Source: Struthio camelus (lineage: Eukaryota > Chordata > Aves > Struthioniformes > Struthionidae). From it: a DNA stretch of 64,000 nucleotides. The stretch covers positions 6,130,001 through 6,194,000 of the forward strand of contig NC_090967.1 of assembly GCF_040807025.1 (NCBI RefSeq). The letters run 5' to 3'. The translations under genes and the position numbers were made by a program. Below, in pieces: positions 1-13,818 of this stretch (the first letter of the stretch is position 1; each line of letters starts with the position of its first letter). A model generated the notes under the pieces. The model made no database searches. It was not told the DNA's origin and saw only the letters and a program-made list of their open reading frames with translations.

Positions 1-75
1 AACTTCACAGACCAAACGTTATTTAGGGTCTGTGTTCAGCTGCCTGTAACCTGGTTCTATGGCTCTTTGTTTCAG

Positions 76-3000
76 ACATGGTGGCCCAGGCACTAGAGCT
101 CTCCCGCAAACCCCATGTTGTCATTGCTACACCTGGCAGGTTGGCAGATCACCTCCGCAGCTCCAACACTTTCAGCCTTAAAAAGCTAAAGTTCTTGGTA
201 GGGCAGTTTATTTAGTTTTGTTTCTGCTTTTAAGATTCCTAGCTTCGTAGGCATGAGTGCAGACAGTCTGTTGGTTATTTTTTGGCTGTGTCTAGGTTTT
301 GGATGAGGCTGACCGGCTGCTAGAGCAGGAATGTACTGACTTCACTGAGGACCTGGAGGTGATCCTAGAGGCTGTTCCAGCACGCAGACAAACGTTGCTT
401 TTCAGTGCCACGCTAACCGATACACTGAATGAGCTGAAGAGTCTTGCCATGAACAGGCCTTTCTTCTGGGAGGCTTTGTCAGAGTAAGTCTTCACCTGCT
501 CCACTACATGTGGGATCACGCTTCCTCTCCGTTATCTTGTCTCCTGACGGTCTTTTATCTCCCTCATGCTCCATCTTTGCTTGTCAAACCTGTGCTTTTT
601 TGGTACCTTGTTTTTCCCTCCCTGCAGGGTGCGGACAGTGGATGAATTGGACCAGCGCTACTTGCTTGTGCCAGAGACAGTCAAGGATGCGTACCTGGTC
701 CATTTAATCCAGACCTTTCAGGATGAGCATGAAGACTGGTCTATTATTGTCTTTACCAAAACCTGCAAGTGAGTGAAGTTGCTCCTTGTGATTGCTCTTA
801 CTGTAAACGTGTTTTTGCATTTCTAGTTCAGGTTTATGGTTTGTTAGACTGGGATGGTATTTACTTCCTTAGTCTGTGCTGAAATTTGGCAGATGAACTC
901 CTTTTCCTTTGGGCAATCTGGGGGTGAAGGACTGTCCACAAATGTAACGCTCCAGAGGGTCAAGCTATGTTACCTCCCTTGATCTTCCTTTGCTCCTGCT
1001 GATGGATAACGGAAAAGGGATGGGGAAAATAGCACTGTCCGCTCTTTCGTACTGTTCTCTTTCTTTAGGATTTTAGTTCCTGGGGATTAAGTGTGGTGCT
1101 TGTGACATTTCCCTGGGTACATGCAGGGATCCAGTCACTCTCTTGGGGTGAGCGGGTGCTAAGTGTGGAGTGGGCGTCCTGTTCCCTACCTCCGTCAGAG
1201 CGCTTCGGTAACTAACTTCATCGTGGTGATTGTACTCTGAGGGGTTCTAGAGGAACCCCAGCCTCTGTTCTGATTCATCTGCTTTTGAAAGATCAGAATA
1301 TAACAAGGAAATGTATTTTTGCCTTAAGGGACTGCCAAGTCTTGAACATGATGCTTAGGAAGTTCAACTTTCCTTCTGTAGCTCTGCATTCCATGATGAA
1401 ACAGGTGAGTGACAGGCCAGGTCTGGGAGATGGATGCTTATAGCTGCATCCCTGAGCCAGAGGTCTGTCCAGGGCACGCAGCTCCTGAGGATCGCAGTAT
1501 CACTTATCCAGACTTTTCCTTTATAGCGGCAGCGATTTGCGGCTTTAGCAAAGTTCAAGTCCAGCATCTTTAGGATTCTTATTGCCACGGATGTTGCTGC
1601 CAGGTAACGAAAAACTAGTGTGTCTGTTGCCAAAGGTCTTAGGCGTGCTTTTAAAGCACCACAGTCACTGTGGAGGTTAGGGTAGCTTTAGCAAGAGAGG
1701 AGTTTTAAATTCCCTCTAATCCCCACTTGGGTAGGATAGGGTTGTTCCCTTTGATTAGGGAATATTTAAGACGTACTTTGGAGCTCATTTGTACATGAAG
1801 TAGCTCTGATTCTGCTTTGTTTTGCTGCAGCAGGAGTGTGTGCATGTGTTGTAGTAGGAGAAAGATTTCTGTGAGGCTTAGCTTGTCTCCTGGGTCTAGG
1901 GAGGGAACAGCAGGCTGGTCAGGCTACAGGGTGATGTTTATGCAGGCCATCCCATTTTGCAGCTGTTGGAGAGCAGTGTGAGGAGAGGGTTTGTCCTAGA
2001 TTCAGTCTGAGCTAATAAAGGCAGTATTCATGAGAATATTGGGCTCTTGGGGAGAGCAGAGTACTAAAATGGTGTTTCTTAACTTCTGTTCTCTTTTACT
2101 GCATTCCAGAGGTTTGGACATTCCTGCAGTACAAGTTGTCATCAACCACAATACTCCAGGCTTGCCAAAAATCTACATTCACCGGGTTGGCCGGACAGCC
2201 CGTGCTGGTGAGCAAGGAAAACCCTGTGCCATTTGCTGCAAGATAGTGCTGCAGCTGGCTAGAACTGGGATCCCAGTGCTAAGGCTGTGCCCTGAATGGG
2301 TGTAAGGAGGCTTTGCAGCAGCTGCAGTGCGGTGTTTTCAGTCAGTGTCAGATCTACTCGGATCACGGGCTCAGCATCCTGCCCTAAGATTGCGTTGATG
2401 GTTCACCTTGAGCTGTGTCTGATCTGCACCAATAGTTAATTGATTTTGCAGAGCAAATAAAGGTCCTTCTTCAGAGTGCCCTGTGACCATAATCTGCCAA
2501 GCTGACTCACAGGGATGGATGGCCTCTGGCATGGATTAGGCTTCATCTCCCTCTGCTCGTCAAGATTCATATATTACTGTGTTCTTATCCTCCAGGTCGG
2601 CACGGAATAGCTATTACAATGGTGACACAGTACGACATCCATCTGGTACATGCTATCGAGGATGAAATCAGTAAGTGGAGAGCGTTAACGGTGCTAAAAT
2701 GGGATGATACATGCTCCTCTGTGCTTGTGATTCTTGCAGTCCTAATTTCACAGGGTAGGATGTATGATCCAGAACACTGGCAACAAAATGGTCTCTCTTC
2801 CCTGATTGTGTGGCCAAGGCTTGGGAAAGAGTGGGAGCACTTAAATCTATCAGCTTTGGGTTTGCTGTTGTGTGTGCCAGGCATGAGCATGTTTGTCTTC
2901 CTGCTATTTCTAGTGCAGGGGAAACGGGCTGTAGAGCTTGCTCTGTAACCTTTTTCTTACAGCAGTCAGCTCCTTCTTTCCTTCCTTCCTGACTCAGTGC

Positions 3001-4296
3001 TGTGTATGCAGAGGTGTACAGAAAGAGTGGGACGCTTTGCACAGATTCAGGTTTCATCTGTTTTGAAAACAGACCTAATAAAGGCAACATCTTGTGCTAC
3101 AGGGACTTATGGGCAGAGGGGAGGATTTAATCCTGTGTTGTAGGACTGCAGAAGTCATAATGATCAAAGCAAGTGACAACAGTTCCACTGACAATCAGTG
3201 AAACTATACTGATTTCACTAGTTGCGAATCTGCCTCTGTATTTTGTAATGACCCGTGCTCTGTAAATGTCTTGTTCTGATTTAGAACTGAAGCTGCAGGA
3301 GTTTTCTGTGGAGGAGCGCTTTGTGCTTGACATCCTCACCCAGGTGTACATCACCAGGAGGGAGTGTGAAATAGTAAGTGTGCAAGCATAAGCCCCTTTG
3401 CTCAGAGGACTGGAAACGTTGGGCAGCTGGGTGTAACAAGGAGATTTGTCACAGTCTAGTGTTCAGCTCTGGATATGAAGCTTTTTTTCTTGAGCACATA
3501 GATAAGAGTTTTTCTAGTGGAAACATTTGGATGTATGTGGGCTTTTTTTTTTTTTTTTTTTTAAATATCTTCCTTAGCATAGGGTTTGATGGTTTGATCT
3601 ATTATTGAACATTTCTGCAGCATTTCTGTGCTGCTGAGTGTTGGGGCTGGAGGTTACCAAAGGTGCGTGTGAGAACCAAGGAGGCTCTGCTGACTGCTTT
3701 TCTGTGTCAGGCTCAGTGATTGGTTGCTGATTGCCCTCCTCTATCTTTGCTTTGACAGAAACTGGAGGGGATGGATTTTGATGAAAAGAAAGAAATAAAT
3801 AAGCGGAAACAAATGATCCTTGAAGGGAAGGTGAGAGTTGCTGCTATATAAACTACTTTGATCGGTAGCTGGTATAACACCATTGACAAGGAAGAGGAAT
3901 GACGGTTTCTTCTTCACTGCTGTGGTTTGTCCACCTCCCTTTTGGGGTGGTGAAACTTATCTTAAAGGGTGACTGGTACGGAAAAAGTGATTGGATTAGT
4001 GTCTGACTTCTGCAGCTTACTCAGTCATGGGCTAGGGAGCAGAGTGGGCATCTGGCAAAGGCAAGGGGCTGGCACTATCCCTATGCATGTGACTAGTATC
4101 CTGGCATTTGTCATTGCAGGATCCGGATCTGGAGGCAAAAAGGAAGGCAGAACTGGCCAAGATCAAGAAGAAAAACAAGCAATTCCGTGAGAAGATCCGG
4201 CAAACACTGGAGGAGAAAAAGCAACTGCAGCTGAAGAGGAAACTGCAGAAGAGGATAGAGCGGCAGAACAGACTGCGTGCTGAGGAAGAGAAATAA
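76..4296 (+). CDS. DDX49: DDX49, DEAD-box RNA helicase (5'-truncated by window edge)
   Basis: ATP-dependent RNA helicase; the family acts in the nucleolus in pre-rRNA processing (homologue of yeast Dbp8). Exons read in frame with GT-AG borders: 76-197, 296-483, 628-768, 1329-1404, 1527-1603, 2110-2207, 2596-2670, 3285-3373, 3759-3830, 4120-4296 (stop TAA 4294-4296). They give 370 residues; human DDX49 is about 483, so roughly 110 N-terminal residues, with the Q motif, Walker A and motif Ia, lie to the left. Visible helicase motifs in order: TPGR (Ib, first exon), VLDEAD (II, from 296), SAT (III, about 405), ATDVAARG (V, across the 1603/2110 junction) and [10 protein letters not shown] (VI, about 2178-2207). 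The C-terminal exon is a Lys/Glu-rich basic tail, probably helical. All motifs look intact and every exon phase is consistent. Confidence 0.96.
3543..3562. repeat. Poly-T tract in a DDX49 intron
   Basis: Twenty T in a row in the intron between the exons ending at 3373 and starting at 3759. Confidence 0.9.
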
Positions 4297-5388
4297 CATC
4301 CTTTGGCCTGACTTATTTCTACTCATAGGGAGCTTGGGAGCCCTGCTGGTTGGCTGTTACCACCCTGATGTTGCTCCTGCTTTGGGGATACTGAGCCCTA
4401 ATGGGTTTTAATGTGGACAATTCTGACTTGAAATTGGTGTTGGAGAGTTTGGGGGAAGCAGGTGAGGGAGGATGGGATCCTCTCAAAAACCATCTCCGTT
4501 ACTTTTCATTCCTGCGTAATGCTGCTGGCTTGAGCCCCTCCTGAAAGGCTGGATCCATCTCCTGGAAGAATGTCCTTCAAAAGCGCATCCCTTTCCCGAG
4601 CAAAGGACAGCCAGACCTGAATTGTTGGTGACATGAAGGGAAATAAGGATTCTCTCTCTCTCCATTCAGTCATTGCTCTTTCCCTTTCAAGGGCTGGTGC
4701 TTTCCACTCTTGTTTATATCAACAGATTCTCCCCTGAGCCAGAGTCTAAAAATACTGCGACAGGATGATCTCAGCCCCTCGACCTGGCATAGCCCATGGT
4801 TTTCTGAGAGGAAAATTTCCTGGAACACATAGGGAGGTTGTGTTGTGCAGCTGGTCTTGAGGCCTATCCTTCTGATAATGCTGCTTTATGCATTTATGTG
4901 GCACCCTTGCCTGTGATCATCTGCCTCAGTTTGGACTCCAGCACTGCTGATTGGTGTGGGTAGTAGAGTCCTGGTTCCCTCAGTGACTTGGGCTTCTGGG
5001 GACTCTTGATCTGATCTTGCTTTCCCAGGTGATAGTCAGTTCAAAGACCTTTTCTGGTGCAGAAGGTGAAAAGCCAATGAGGTGGGGCTCCCATATTTCT
5101 TGTACCATCTAAGAGTAACCAGAAAGGTTTCTGGGCCTCCCAGCATAGATTTGCATCATGTATATTTGGAACAGGAGGTTGGCCAAGGGGTGCTGAGATC
5201 TTCTGAAAATCATTTGGCATAAAAGTGCTTCCCCACAGAGCCTCAAATCCCAGAGCAGGCTCAGGTCATAGGGTTTGGCCAGCTCTGTTTCTAATGTCAA
5301 GTTTGATTGTCAGTGCCTTCTTTAATGTTTGAGGAACTGTTATTTCTGTTCTCTGGTTTGCAAGAATAGTTTCTGTGGTCAGGCCCCA

Positions 5389-5394
5389 AATAAA
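5389..5394 (+). terminator. Candidate DDX49 poly(A) signal AATAAA
   Basis: This is the first AATAAA on the plus strand after the DDX49 stop, about 1.1 kb downstream, followed by a GT/T-containing stretch (about 5418-5435). It would make a 3'UTR of about 1.1 kb. Assignment is by position only. Confidence 0.5.
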
Positions 5395-8300
5395 TACTTA
5401 TTGGCAACAGGTGACAGGATGTTTGACCTTCTCTAACACCTACTCGCATGGAGGAATTGTCATGGGCTCTCAGGGGAGTGGAAGAGTACCTTGTGTGGGG
5501 AAACAGCTGGAGATAAAATGGGAAACCTTCAGTTTTGTTTCAGGAAATCAGTTGGACAAGGAGTTGGCTTGTGGGTGTTGGATATCCTGATGCTGTCTAT
5601 CTGCCATGGAAAGCTTCTGTTGTCCTTTCATCCAACCTGAGCCCAGCTCCTTTCCTAGGAGCAGGTGGTCCCTGCAGTGCCTTTGCCTGACTCAGCATGG
5701 CGTGTGCACAGGGAGGTCTTGCAAAGGAAAGCCATTGTTTCCCTCAGAAAAGATCCTGCAGCCATGAACAGCAGGCCTCACAGTGCATTCAGGCCTTGCA
5801 GGAGCTCAGCACTCACATGGGCTTGGCCAGTGTCTATCTTTATGGCTACCTGGTGGCAGGTGTGGGATGAGATGGGTGTGATACAGTTTGGGGTTTGGGA
5901 GATGCCTGAACCATGTTTCTCACTTTGTCCCCTTGGGTGCCGCCTGGGAAGGAAAAAGCACTCAATAGCCTGCCTTGTAGTACAGCCCACTGTCACTGGT
6001 GGCAGCTGCTGCAGCAGCTGTAAATAGGTTTGTACCGGATAGATGCTATCTGAATACTAAGTACTTATGCAGCCATATGCATGCTAATTTGTGGAGCAAG
6101 ACTTAGCTGCAAATAAGAGACATCCTCCCTGGGACAGGCAGCACTTGCCTTTCTGGGGAGGGTGTTGATACTGCATTTGAGTGTCAGTTGTTCCAACCTC
6201 TCGCAAACACTTCTTAACCTGCCTTCTGAAGTCTGTGCTTCAGCTTGGTGGGGGTTTCTCTGTTCAGCTCCTTCCAGCATAATGTGACATGTCTCCTTCT
6301 AGCACAATGTGACATGTGGCGTTTGATCAAGGTGCTTGTCTTCAAGCTTTATTCAAAATTCCTTTTAATGCATCCCTTGTCTTTCCTGAGCAGCCTCCTG
6401 TGTGAGGGTAGGACACGTGCTGGAAATAAGAGCTCTCTGTAGTGTTGACAAGCCGTTCCTGCTTCAGATAGTCAGTCTTGGGAGTGGCCAAGTAGGAAAT
6501 GAGGTTGCTGTGTTAGTTAAGACATAGAAAGGTGTCCTTCATTCCCAGATTAGGAATTTACATCTTGCCTAGGGCCAAAGGACATTCAGTGACATTTCTG
6601 TATGTGCTGTGAGTACTGTCCTCCAAGCAGGATGTTCCATCCTGGAGTTTCTAAGCATTATCACAAACTTTGGGATTCCCCTATGAATATAAGGTCTTGC
6701 TTCTTATCCCAGGCTTGCTGGCAAAATCCAGGAGCACCCAGCCTCCCAAATCTGTATCTTGGCCACAAAACCCTTCTCTTCTGTGTGTGGACTGTGCAGA
6801 TTCGCCTGCCATTCCCTCCAGGCAGGCGTTCATATGCTTCTCTGTCAGTGCTGTGTGAGAGTCGGTCAGAGAACCGATCCCTTTTTATGCCCTCCTGTGT
6901 CTGAGTGTGTGAGCCATACCCATTTTCTCTCGCTCCCTTGCACTGCTGTTTGCTGTGTGCCTTCCACATGCTCTGCATGCTCCCTTCTCTCCTCTCCTTC
7001 AGACCAACCTCCTGGAGCTCTGGGAGGGTTCCCCCCGCGGTTGCTATGGAAACTCTTTCCAATTCAGCATCTGGATGCTACCGCTTCTGCCTCTCTCACC
7101 CAACCGTGTGCTGCTGCTGAGCGTGGTGCTGCCGAAGGGGCCGTGCCAGGGTGTGTGTGAGGGGACAGTCCTGCCGGACACCCTTGTCAACTCTCCTGAT
7201 CCTCCTGCTGCCTCGGTGTGAAACCATTGCCCAGCCCTGCTTGCTCTGAGGGGCTTGCGCAAGTACATGCTCCTCCAGCTCCCACCTTGCAGGGCAATTC
7301 TGTCTGGCCTTTACACTGATCAGCCTGTAGGCATACACCAAGACTGGCTGTTTCTGTGCATGTTTTAGGAAGTATTTGCCTGTTCCTGGAGCACTCTCCA
7401 CATCTCTTTCCCCCTTGGGGAGGAACGGACACATCTTTGGGGACTGCTTCCCAGAAGTTTTGCTGGGGGAAGGGAGATGCTATCTCCTCTAAATAGCAAG
7501 GCTGGGATCCTCCTTGGTGAGATATACGCTTGATAAATCCTCAACACTGGCAGTTCTGCAGAGCAGAACAAGGAGCAAGGAAACTGCAGAGCAAGGAAAC
7601 TTGGAAGCGTGGAAGGGATTTGGTAATGCAGCAGTCACCTTCAGGAGCTGGCACTCCCTCACATAGACTCAGCCAGGAAAGCCCCTGATCTCTGTGGCAA
7701 GGAGAAGGCAGCTGCAATGAAACAGTCTGGGACAGTCTATGGGATTTATCTCTGCTGAGATAGCAGAGCTGCATTGGAGCCCGTGTTCCAGCTTTGCTGC
7801 CGCTGGCTGTAGGTGCAGCCATTTTTGGCTCCCTGCTCAAAATACTCCCTCTGACCAGGAAGTAGGTATAAGCCAGAGCAGTAGATATAAGCTCTCTCCC
7901 AGTCTGTTATCCAGATGTAGCGTTAACCTGATGCTGCTAGGGTCAGCCTAGGCATTTCTGCTCCTGCACCAGGCAGGATTTGCTGCCCTCACGTTGGTCT
8001 GACCTTGCTGTGCTCTCGCAGGGGCTGCAGTTGGTGCTTGGGCACCAGCTCTGTGTATATTTAACACAGTTATACTTCTACGTGAGTTCTCCGTGCCATC
8101 CAGATACCTTGCTGGTACAGCCGGTGCTGTGTCAGCTCCTCTTTTACCTTTGTAAACACAACTCAGCTATTTTGAAAGCCTTAAAAAGCTGCTTAACGAG
8201 CCTTCCTACCAGGAACAGCCGTTTCCCCTCTGAGCCCTTCTCCTGGGGCAGCTTGCATGCAGTCCTGGGGGGTCTCTGCTGCCTGGTTAGCCAGTAGATG

Positions 8301-10410
8301 GCAGCTTGTGTGCTCTGGACGCCCTCACTGCTGGCTCTCGTCCTTGTTCAGGAGGAAATACAGCGCAGGGCCTCTTGGCTGGGCAGCTGGATAATAAAGA
8401 TCCCATTTGAGAAAGCAGGGAGACAGTGGGGAAGACAGGACTGCCCTGAGCCTGAGCCTCACCCCTGCAGCAGGCATGTCCCAGCTGCTGCTGCTGCTGG
8501 CAGGATCCTCCTGCGTCAGTGCTCCAAGCTTGAACGTTTTCCCCTTCACTTGTAGGGTCGACTAGTGGCTCTGTTGACAGTGTCAGCCCATGTCTGCAGC
8601 AGGGCAGGAGCGATCCTGTATCCCTGCAATGCTCCATCATAGCTTTAGCTTCCTCTCCATTTCAGGGCTCTCTTCTCAGCTCCTTGTAGTTTCTTTGTTG
8701 AACCTACTTTCCCTGCTGCACCTTAAACTTCTTCCCTGCCAGTTTTTGCTGATTAATTAAACTTGTCTGTGGCACACCCTCATTAATGGCTTGACTACAG
8801 CTGTCTGGACATGTGTGTCTTTACTCTGGGTAAGGTGTGCTTGATGCTGTACCCCTCCCTCCCATCTCATCCTTGCCAGCGTCAGGACCCCAAAAGGGGC
8901 CAGAGGGAAGAAATACTGGCAATTTTTTTTCCCTTTCATGCTAAGAAAACCTGCCTGTTGGGTCTGCTTAATTCATACCTGTGTCTCGGTCCCTGCAGCA
9001 GCTCTGTCTCCTGGGAACACGACCCTGTGTGACTTGCTCTTGATTCCTGTCACCTCTGGGAGGGAGAGCAGTTGTTGAGGAGTAGGAGACTCTGCCTTGG
9101 CCCTGCGAAGAGAAGCCATGACTGCAGCACTAGCCTGCTGCAGCGGCTTGTCCTCATCCCTCCAGTTCTGCTCATTGAGTCAAGTAGCTTTGTGCAAACG
9201 GCAGGTGAGCGGAGATTGGAGCTATTGTAAAACAAACCATTGGCTAGTCCTATCCAATTCCTTCCCTTCTACATGCCAAGACCTGAGCTTGAGCAGTCTC
9301 CTGTTATAGCATAATTCACTTCCCAGTGTCATTCTTGCAGCCCCAAGCACAAACATCACCAGCCATGCTGCTCCCATGTTGAGAGCACAGAAGATGTAGC
9401 AGTGATGCCGCCAATCTCTATATTTGGTCATTGTTTTCATCTGCCCATACCATGGTCAGGGCATTAATCTCTCCAGCCCGTACGGCTAGAGTGAAATGAC
9501 GTTTCTCCCACATGCCTTTTTCTGTCTGTTGCCTGCTGGGATTTGAAACCTTGTTAGCCCAGCATTGACGGAAACAGAAGGCAGAGCCTAGATACAGCAT
9601 CCTCTCTCACTTGTTGTTCTACCAGCCCTTGGGAAAAATAAGCTAATAACAGTGTGAGAAGCTAGTGGTAAAGCAGAGAGGCTACCCTGTTCTCTCTGGA
9701 GCACGCAGCGTCATGTGCATGAGGACTACAGGATGGGGTACTTGAAAAATTGGTGACAATTCCCATTTGTGGCAGCCTGTGAAGTCCCAGTGACCTGCAA
9801 AGGGGACATATTCCCCTAGAACAGTGGTTCTGCAGACTGCAGAGCCTTCCCCTGTGTGCCCTGGGCACATAGATGATGCCAGTGCCCTGACCCCTTCTAC
9901 ATGGCAACTTCCTACAGTGGCAACTGAGGAAAATGAATTTGGTACCTCTGATTCTCACTTCCCAGGCTTGGAGTCAGCAGTCCCTGGGGAGCTGAGTAGC
10001 TGTGAACTATGCTTCAACTGTGAGCTGACTGGAGCGTGCGAGTGTTGCTCCTTTATATTACCTGTTGCTGCAGCTCCACGTCTCTTGTGTCTGGAGCGTT
10101 GCTTGCTCTTGCCACAAGTGTCTCGTTTCCAGCCTTATTCCAGCTGCTGCTTTTTTGGCAGGGTGGAGGGAAGCAGATGGAGGAGGTAGGATCTTGTGCA
10201 GAGAGGGTTACTGCTGTAGCTCACGCTCTTTTCCCTCAGAGCAGAAACTGCCTTTACACACCACAATCTAATAACAATAATAATTATAAATTACTCTGGG
10301 AAAGGGGATTGTGAACCTCATTGGAGTTGGGGCTTTATTATATGTTTATGGACACTTTCCAAAACACACACTTAATTGCCTTCTCTGGTGCACTCGGAAA
10401 TTGTCTTCCA

Positions 10411-10442
10411 GTGTGTGCATGTGTGTGTGTGTGGGGGGGGGG
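10411..10442. repeat. (GT)n followed by poly-G
   Basis: GTGTGTGCATGTGTGTGTGTGTG followed by a run of G; a simple repeat in the DDX49-HOMER3 interval. Confidence 0.9.
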
Positions 10443-13400
10443 AACGTTACACTCGCAGAGTATGCTTGCCTGTGCTGTGAAGTGTAAACAGACCATTTCT
10501 GAACTAAAAATAACCTATCCTCTGAGTAACAGAGCAGCTGATCTCCTCGGCCCAGATGCAGGGAGCTCAAAAGGGTTAGGTCACCTATTTTCCATTATTG
10601 GTGCTATTTAATTACAAATTCCCCTAAGTTTGAACCTTTGGCTACTTAACACAAAGTACCTAGTTGCTTTCACTCCATTAAGGACTTGCTTCAGCCAGAA
10701 CTGTGTATTCTCACAAAAATACAGATATCAAAGTCAATATCTGTTAAGTAACTTTGCTGTGAAGCTGCCTAACACAGCAGTCATTGCCAGGGGGGCTCTG
10801 CAGAGGCATTTTGGGAAAAGAAAGATTTTACCTTTTGTTTAAAACCGCTTATGGACTTAGTGTATTAACCAGGCCAGCCTGTACTACTTTTTTCTTCTCT
10901 TGGCTTTCCAGGCACCTTATAGTAATTTAAAAGTCCCACAGCCTTCAGGGAGGGTAATTATCTACTTTGTGGAGGAGGAGGAGGAATCAAAGCCCAGAGA
11001 GGTGCGGAAGACTGCAGAGTGAGCCAGTGGCAGTGCTGGTAGCGGTCTGGCACTTTGACTGCCAGGCCTGCTCTAGGTCTGGATTGGATTGAACATTCCT
11101 GTTCAGCCTGGGAGGCCTGTTGGTATCTGCCAGGTGGAGTTTGCATTAGACGCATCCTTTTTCTGAGGCTGTATTATTGGCACATGCTGCAATAGCAAAG
11201 CTTCATTTCCTCTTGCTGAGCTGGTCAGAAGGGTCGCATCTCCGGTCTGGATTGAGAGCAGAGGGTCAGACCTTACCGCTACTATTCAGAACCTTGTGCA
11301 CAGAGGGGAAAGTTGCAAGTTTGTTTGTTTGTTCATCCTGATCTCACATGTGAACCATTTCCCCCATGTTCTCTTTATTAATGTTCTGTCTAGGTTTTCT
11401 ATGAATAATTAAGACTCTAATTTGCCAAAAGAATTAGGTCTCTCAAGGTACCTGCAATCAGTAGCATTTCTCCTCCAGCAAGGAAGCCACTGTTATTTAG
11501 TTGCTGACAGTAATTGTTATTGTGAGATAGAAGCAAATATAAAATTGCAGCTTTGCCATTCAGTGATGGCTTTTGTAACACAGGATTTTTCTCTTTTAAA
11601 GCAGGAAAAGCATAAACAGGGAAGGTATGAGAAAGTGTGTAGTGGTGATGTATTAGAGTGCTGCTGCTGCTCTTAAATACAATCAAAGTCCTTTCTAAAT
11701 GCTCACTAGAGAGTGGGGCAGACAGAATTAGTGCTTTGCTGCTATACCAGTCTACAGCAAGATTGTCTTGCTGCTAACTGCAAATTTAGGGCATTTGTGG
11801 AAATAGCTGGTGATGAATGGGTTTTCATTAGTTTAGAAGAGGGGAGGATTGCAACCAAAAGTGCCTCCCAGGACTATCCATCACACTGCCCTGCAATGCC
11901 TCAATAAAAGACTTTTAACAAATGCTGGGCACAGGGCAGATCTCATCAAAAAGCCACTATTTAGATTCTCCTGCCAAGGAAGAGAATTGCAACTAGTACC
12001 CGCAGGGAAGAAAAGTGTAAAGGAAAACGGCCTCAGTTCTCCTTGGTGCCTGACAATGGAAGAGCAAAGGAGCACAGCTAGGACTGTGACTAGCTGACGG
12101 AGCAAGGCGCAGCAAATGCATGCAAAGTACTCCTGGTACACTCTGCACAGGGAAACAGCCTCCAGCATCCCACCAGGGAGAGTGCAGCTGGGCAGCTCCA
12201 ACAGGGAAGTTTCTAGAGGCAGACAGAGCTGTTTGTTTGCAACAGTCTGTTCAGAAAGTTTAGTGAATGGGCTGTGCTCGTTCCTACTGCAGAAGCGTTG
12301 ATTTCACAAGAGCTGAATGGAGGAACTTGCACTTATGGATGGTTAATAATATGACAGGGTGCAACGGTCCTCACACTAGACAAAAAATGCTTCCTTGGGG
12401 GCAGAGGGTTAGCTCCTCAGGATGCCAAATGTTGGACTGCTGAGTCTCTAGAGGAGGCACTATTTCAGGATCCCTGTTCTGACCAGTGCATAGCACCCCG
12501 TTCTGCTCAGTGCCCATACACTATCTGCGGTGTGAGCTCAGCAGAGCTCTCAAGACTGGATTTTACACACCATAATGACAAGAGAAGAGATCTGCGAGGC
12601 TAGGACTGCTTCCATAGGCACTGTGTGGCTGCGTGAAATCTCACTCAGGCTTTGGCTTTGTGTGACGTTATGAGGGTAAGCAGCAGTCTAGAACTTTTTC
12701 ATAGTGGTGTGGGGTTTTTTCCATGGCGTTTTTAAATAAAGAGTCTGGCTGTGGCTTGACTCTTAGCTTGACATGAAGAGGTTGAGCTCTGTGTGAAGCA
12801 AGAAGAGGTTCCTGCAGGAAGTCAGTTAAGTCAGTGGAAGATTAACTGCAGATTCCTTAAATTTATAACTCGTTGCATGACTTTTAGGCCTTCTTGCACT
12901 CACTGAACCTAAGACTGTCAGTGGGCCCGTTGTCGTTGTTAGAGGTCCGGTGGAGTTCTCTGGTGATTCTAGGCTGTGCTTTGAAGGTATAAAATGCTGC
13001 ACCAGGGCTAGGTCTCATCCTGTACTGCTGTCTGACCCAGCTTGGAGCGGGTCCTGGGGAGAACGGCAGACTGCGCGCCTGTGCGTCTCCGTGGAGCCGG
13101 CAGAGATACCGTTTCAGCTGAGCACCGTGCCACAGCTCGCATCTGCATCTCTCCCACTCAGAGGGAGTCCTGCTGGGATGTGCAGCAGCTTGACTCAGAG
13201 CCTCCTTCTCCTTCCTTGGGAACGGTCCGAGCTTGGCCTCCCTCTGGCGAGCTGACTCACCCAGGCACAGCACACATTGGTTCGGTCAGCCCTGATCAAC
13301 AAGCAATACAACACAGGCACTGGCCAGAGAAGTGGAGCCTGAGCAGGGCTATGAAATGGTCACTGCCCAAATCTGGGGCTCCGTATCCAGCTCCTCCTTG

Positions 13401-13731
13401 TGGGCTGCAGCCACAGAAGAGAAGTGCAAGAGGGCAGTGGTAATCAGAATATATGAAACTTGCTTAACTTCCCTTCTCCCGCACTCCGAAATCCCACCTG
13501 CCTCCCCCAGTACTACAGTGATGGAAATCCAGACCAAACACACCTTTCTTGGAGCTGATCTCTATTTCAAATAAGGCTGCTCCTGTAGGAATAAAATGTG
13601 AGCACTGACACGGGGTGGTAAACAAGTCTCTAGAATTCTCTGCCACCCAGCTTATTTCCCCTCTTAAATATCCTGCAACAAATATTACTACAGTAGCTCC
13701 AGCCTCATACAGTTATGGGAACGGTTCATGC

Positions 13732-13818
13732 AAAAAAAAAAAAAAACCCCACCAACAACAAAACCCAACACCAAAAAACAAAACAACCAAAAAAACAACC
13801 AAACCCCCAAACAGAAAA
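13732..13818. repeat. A-run continuing into an A/C-rich low-complexity tract
   Basis: About 15 A followed by roughly 70 bases made almost only of A and C (CCAACAAC, AAAACCC and similar units). Such tracts are frequent in avian genomes; a decayed retroposon tail is possible but no body is recognised to its left. Confidence 0.8.
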
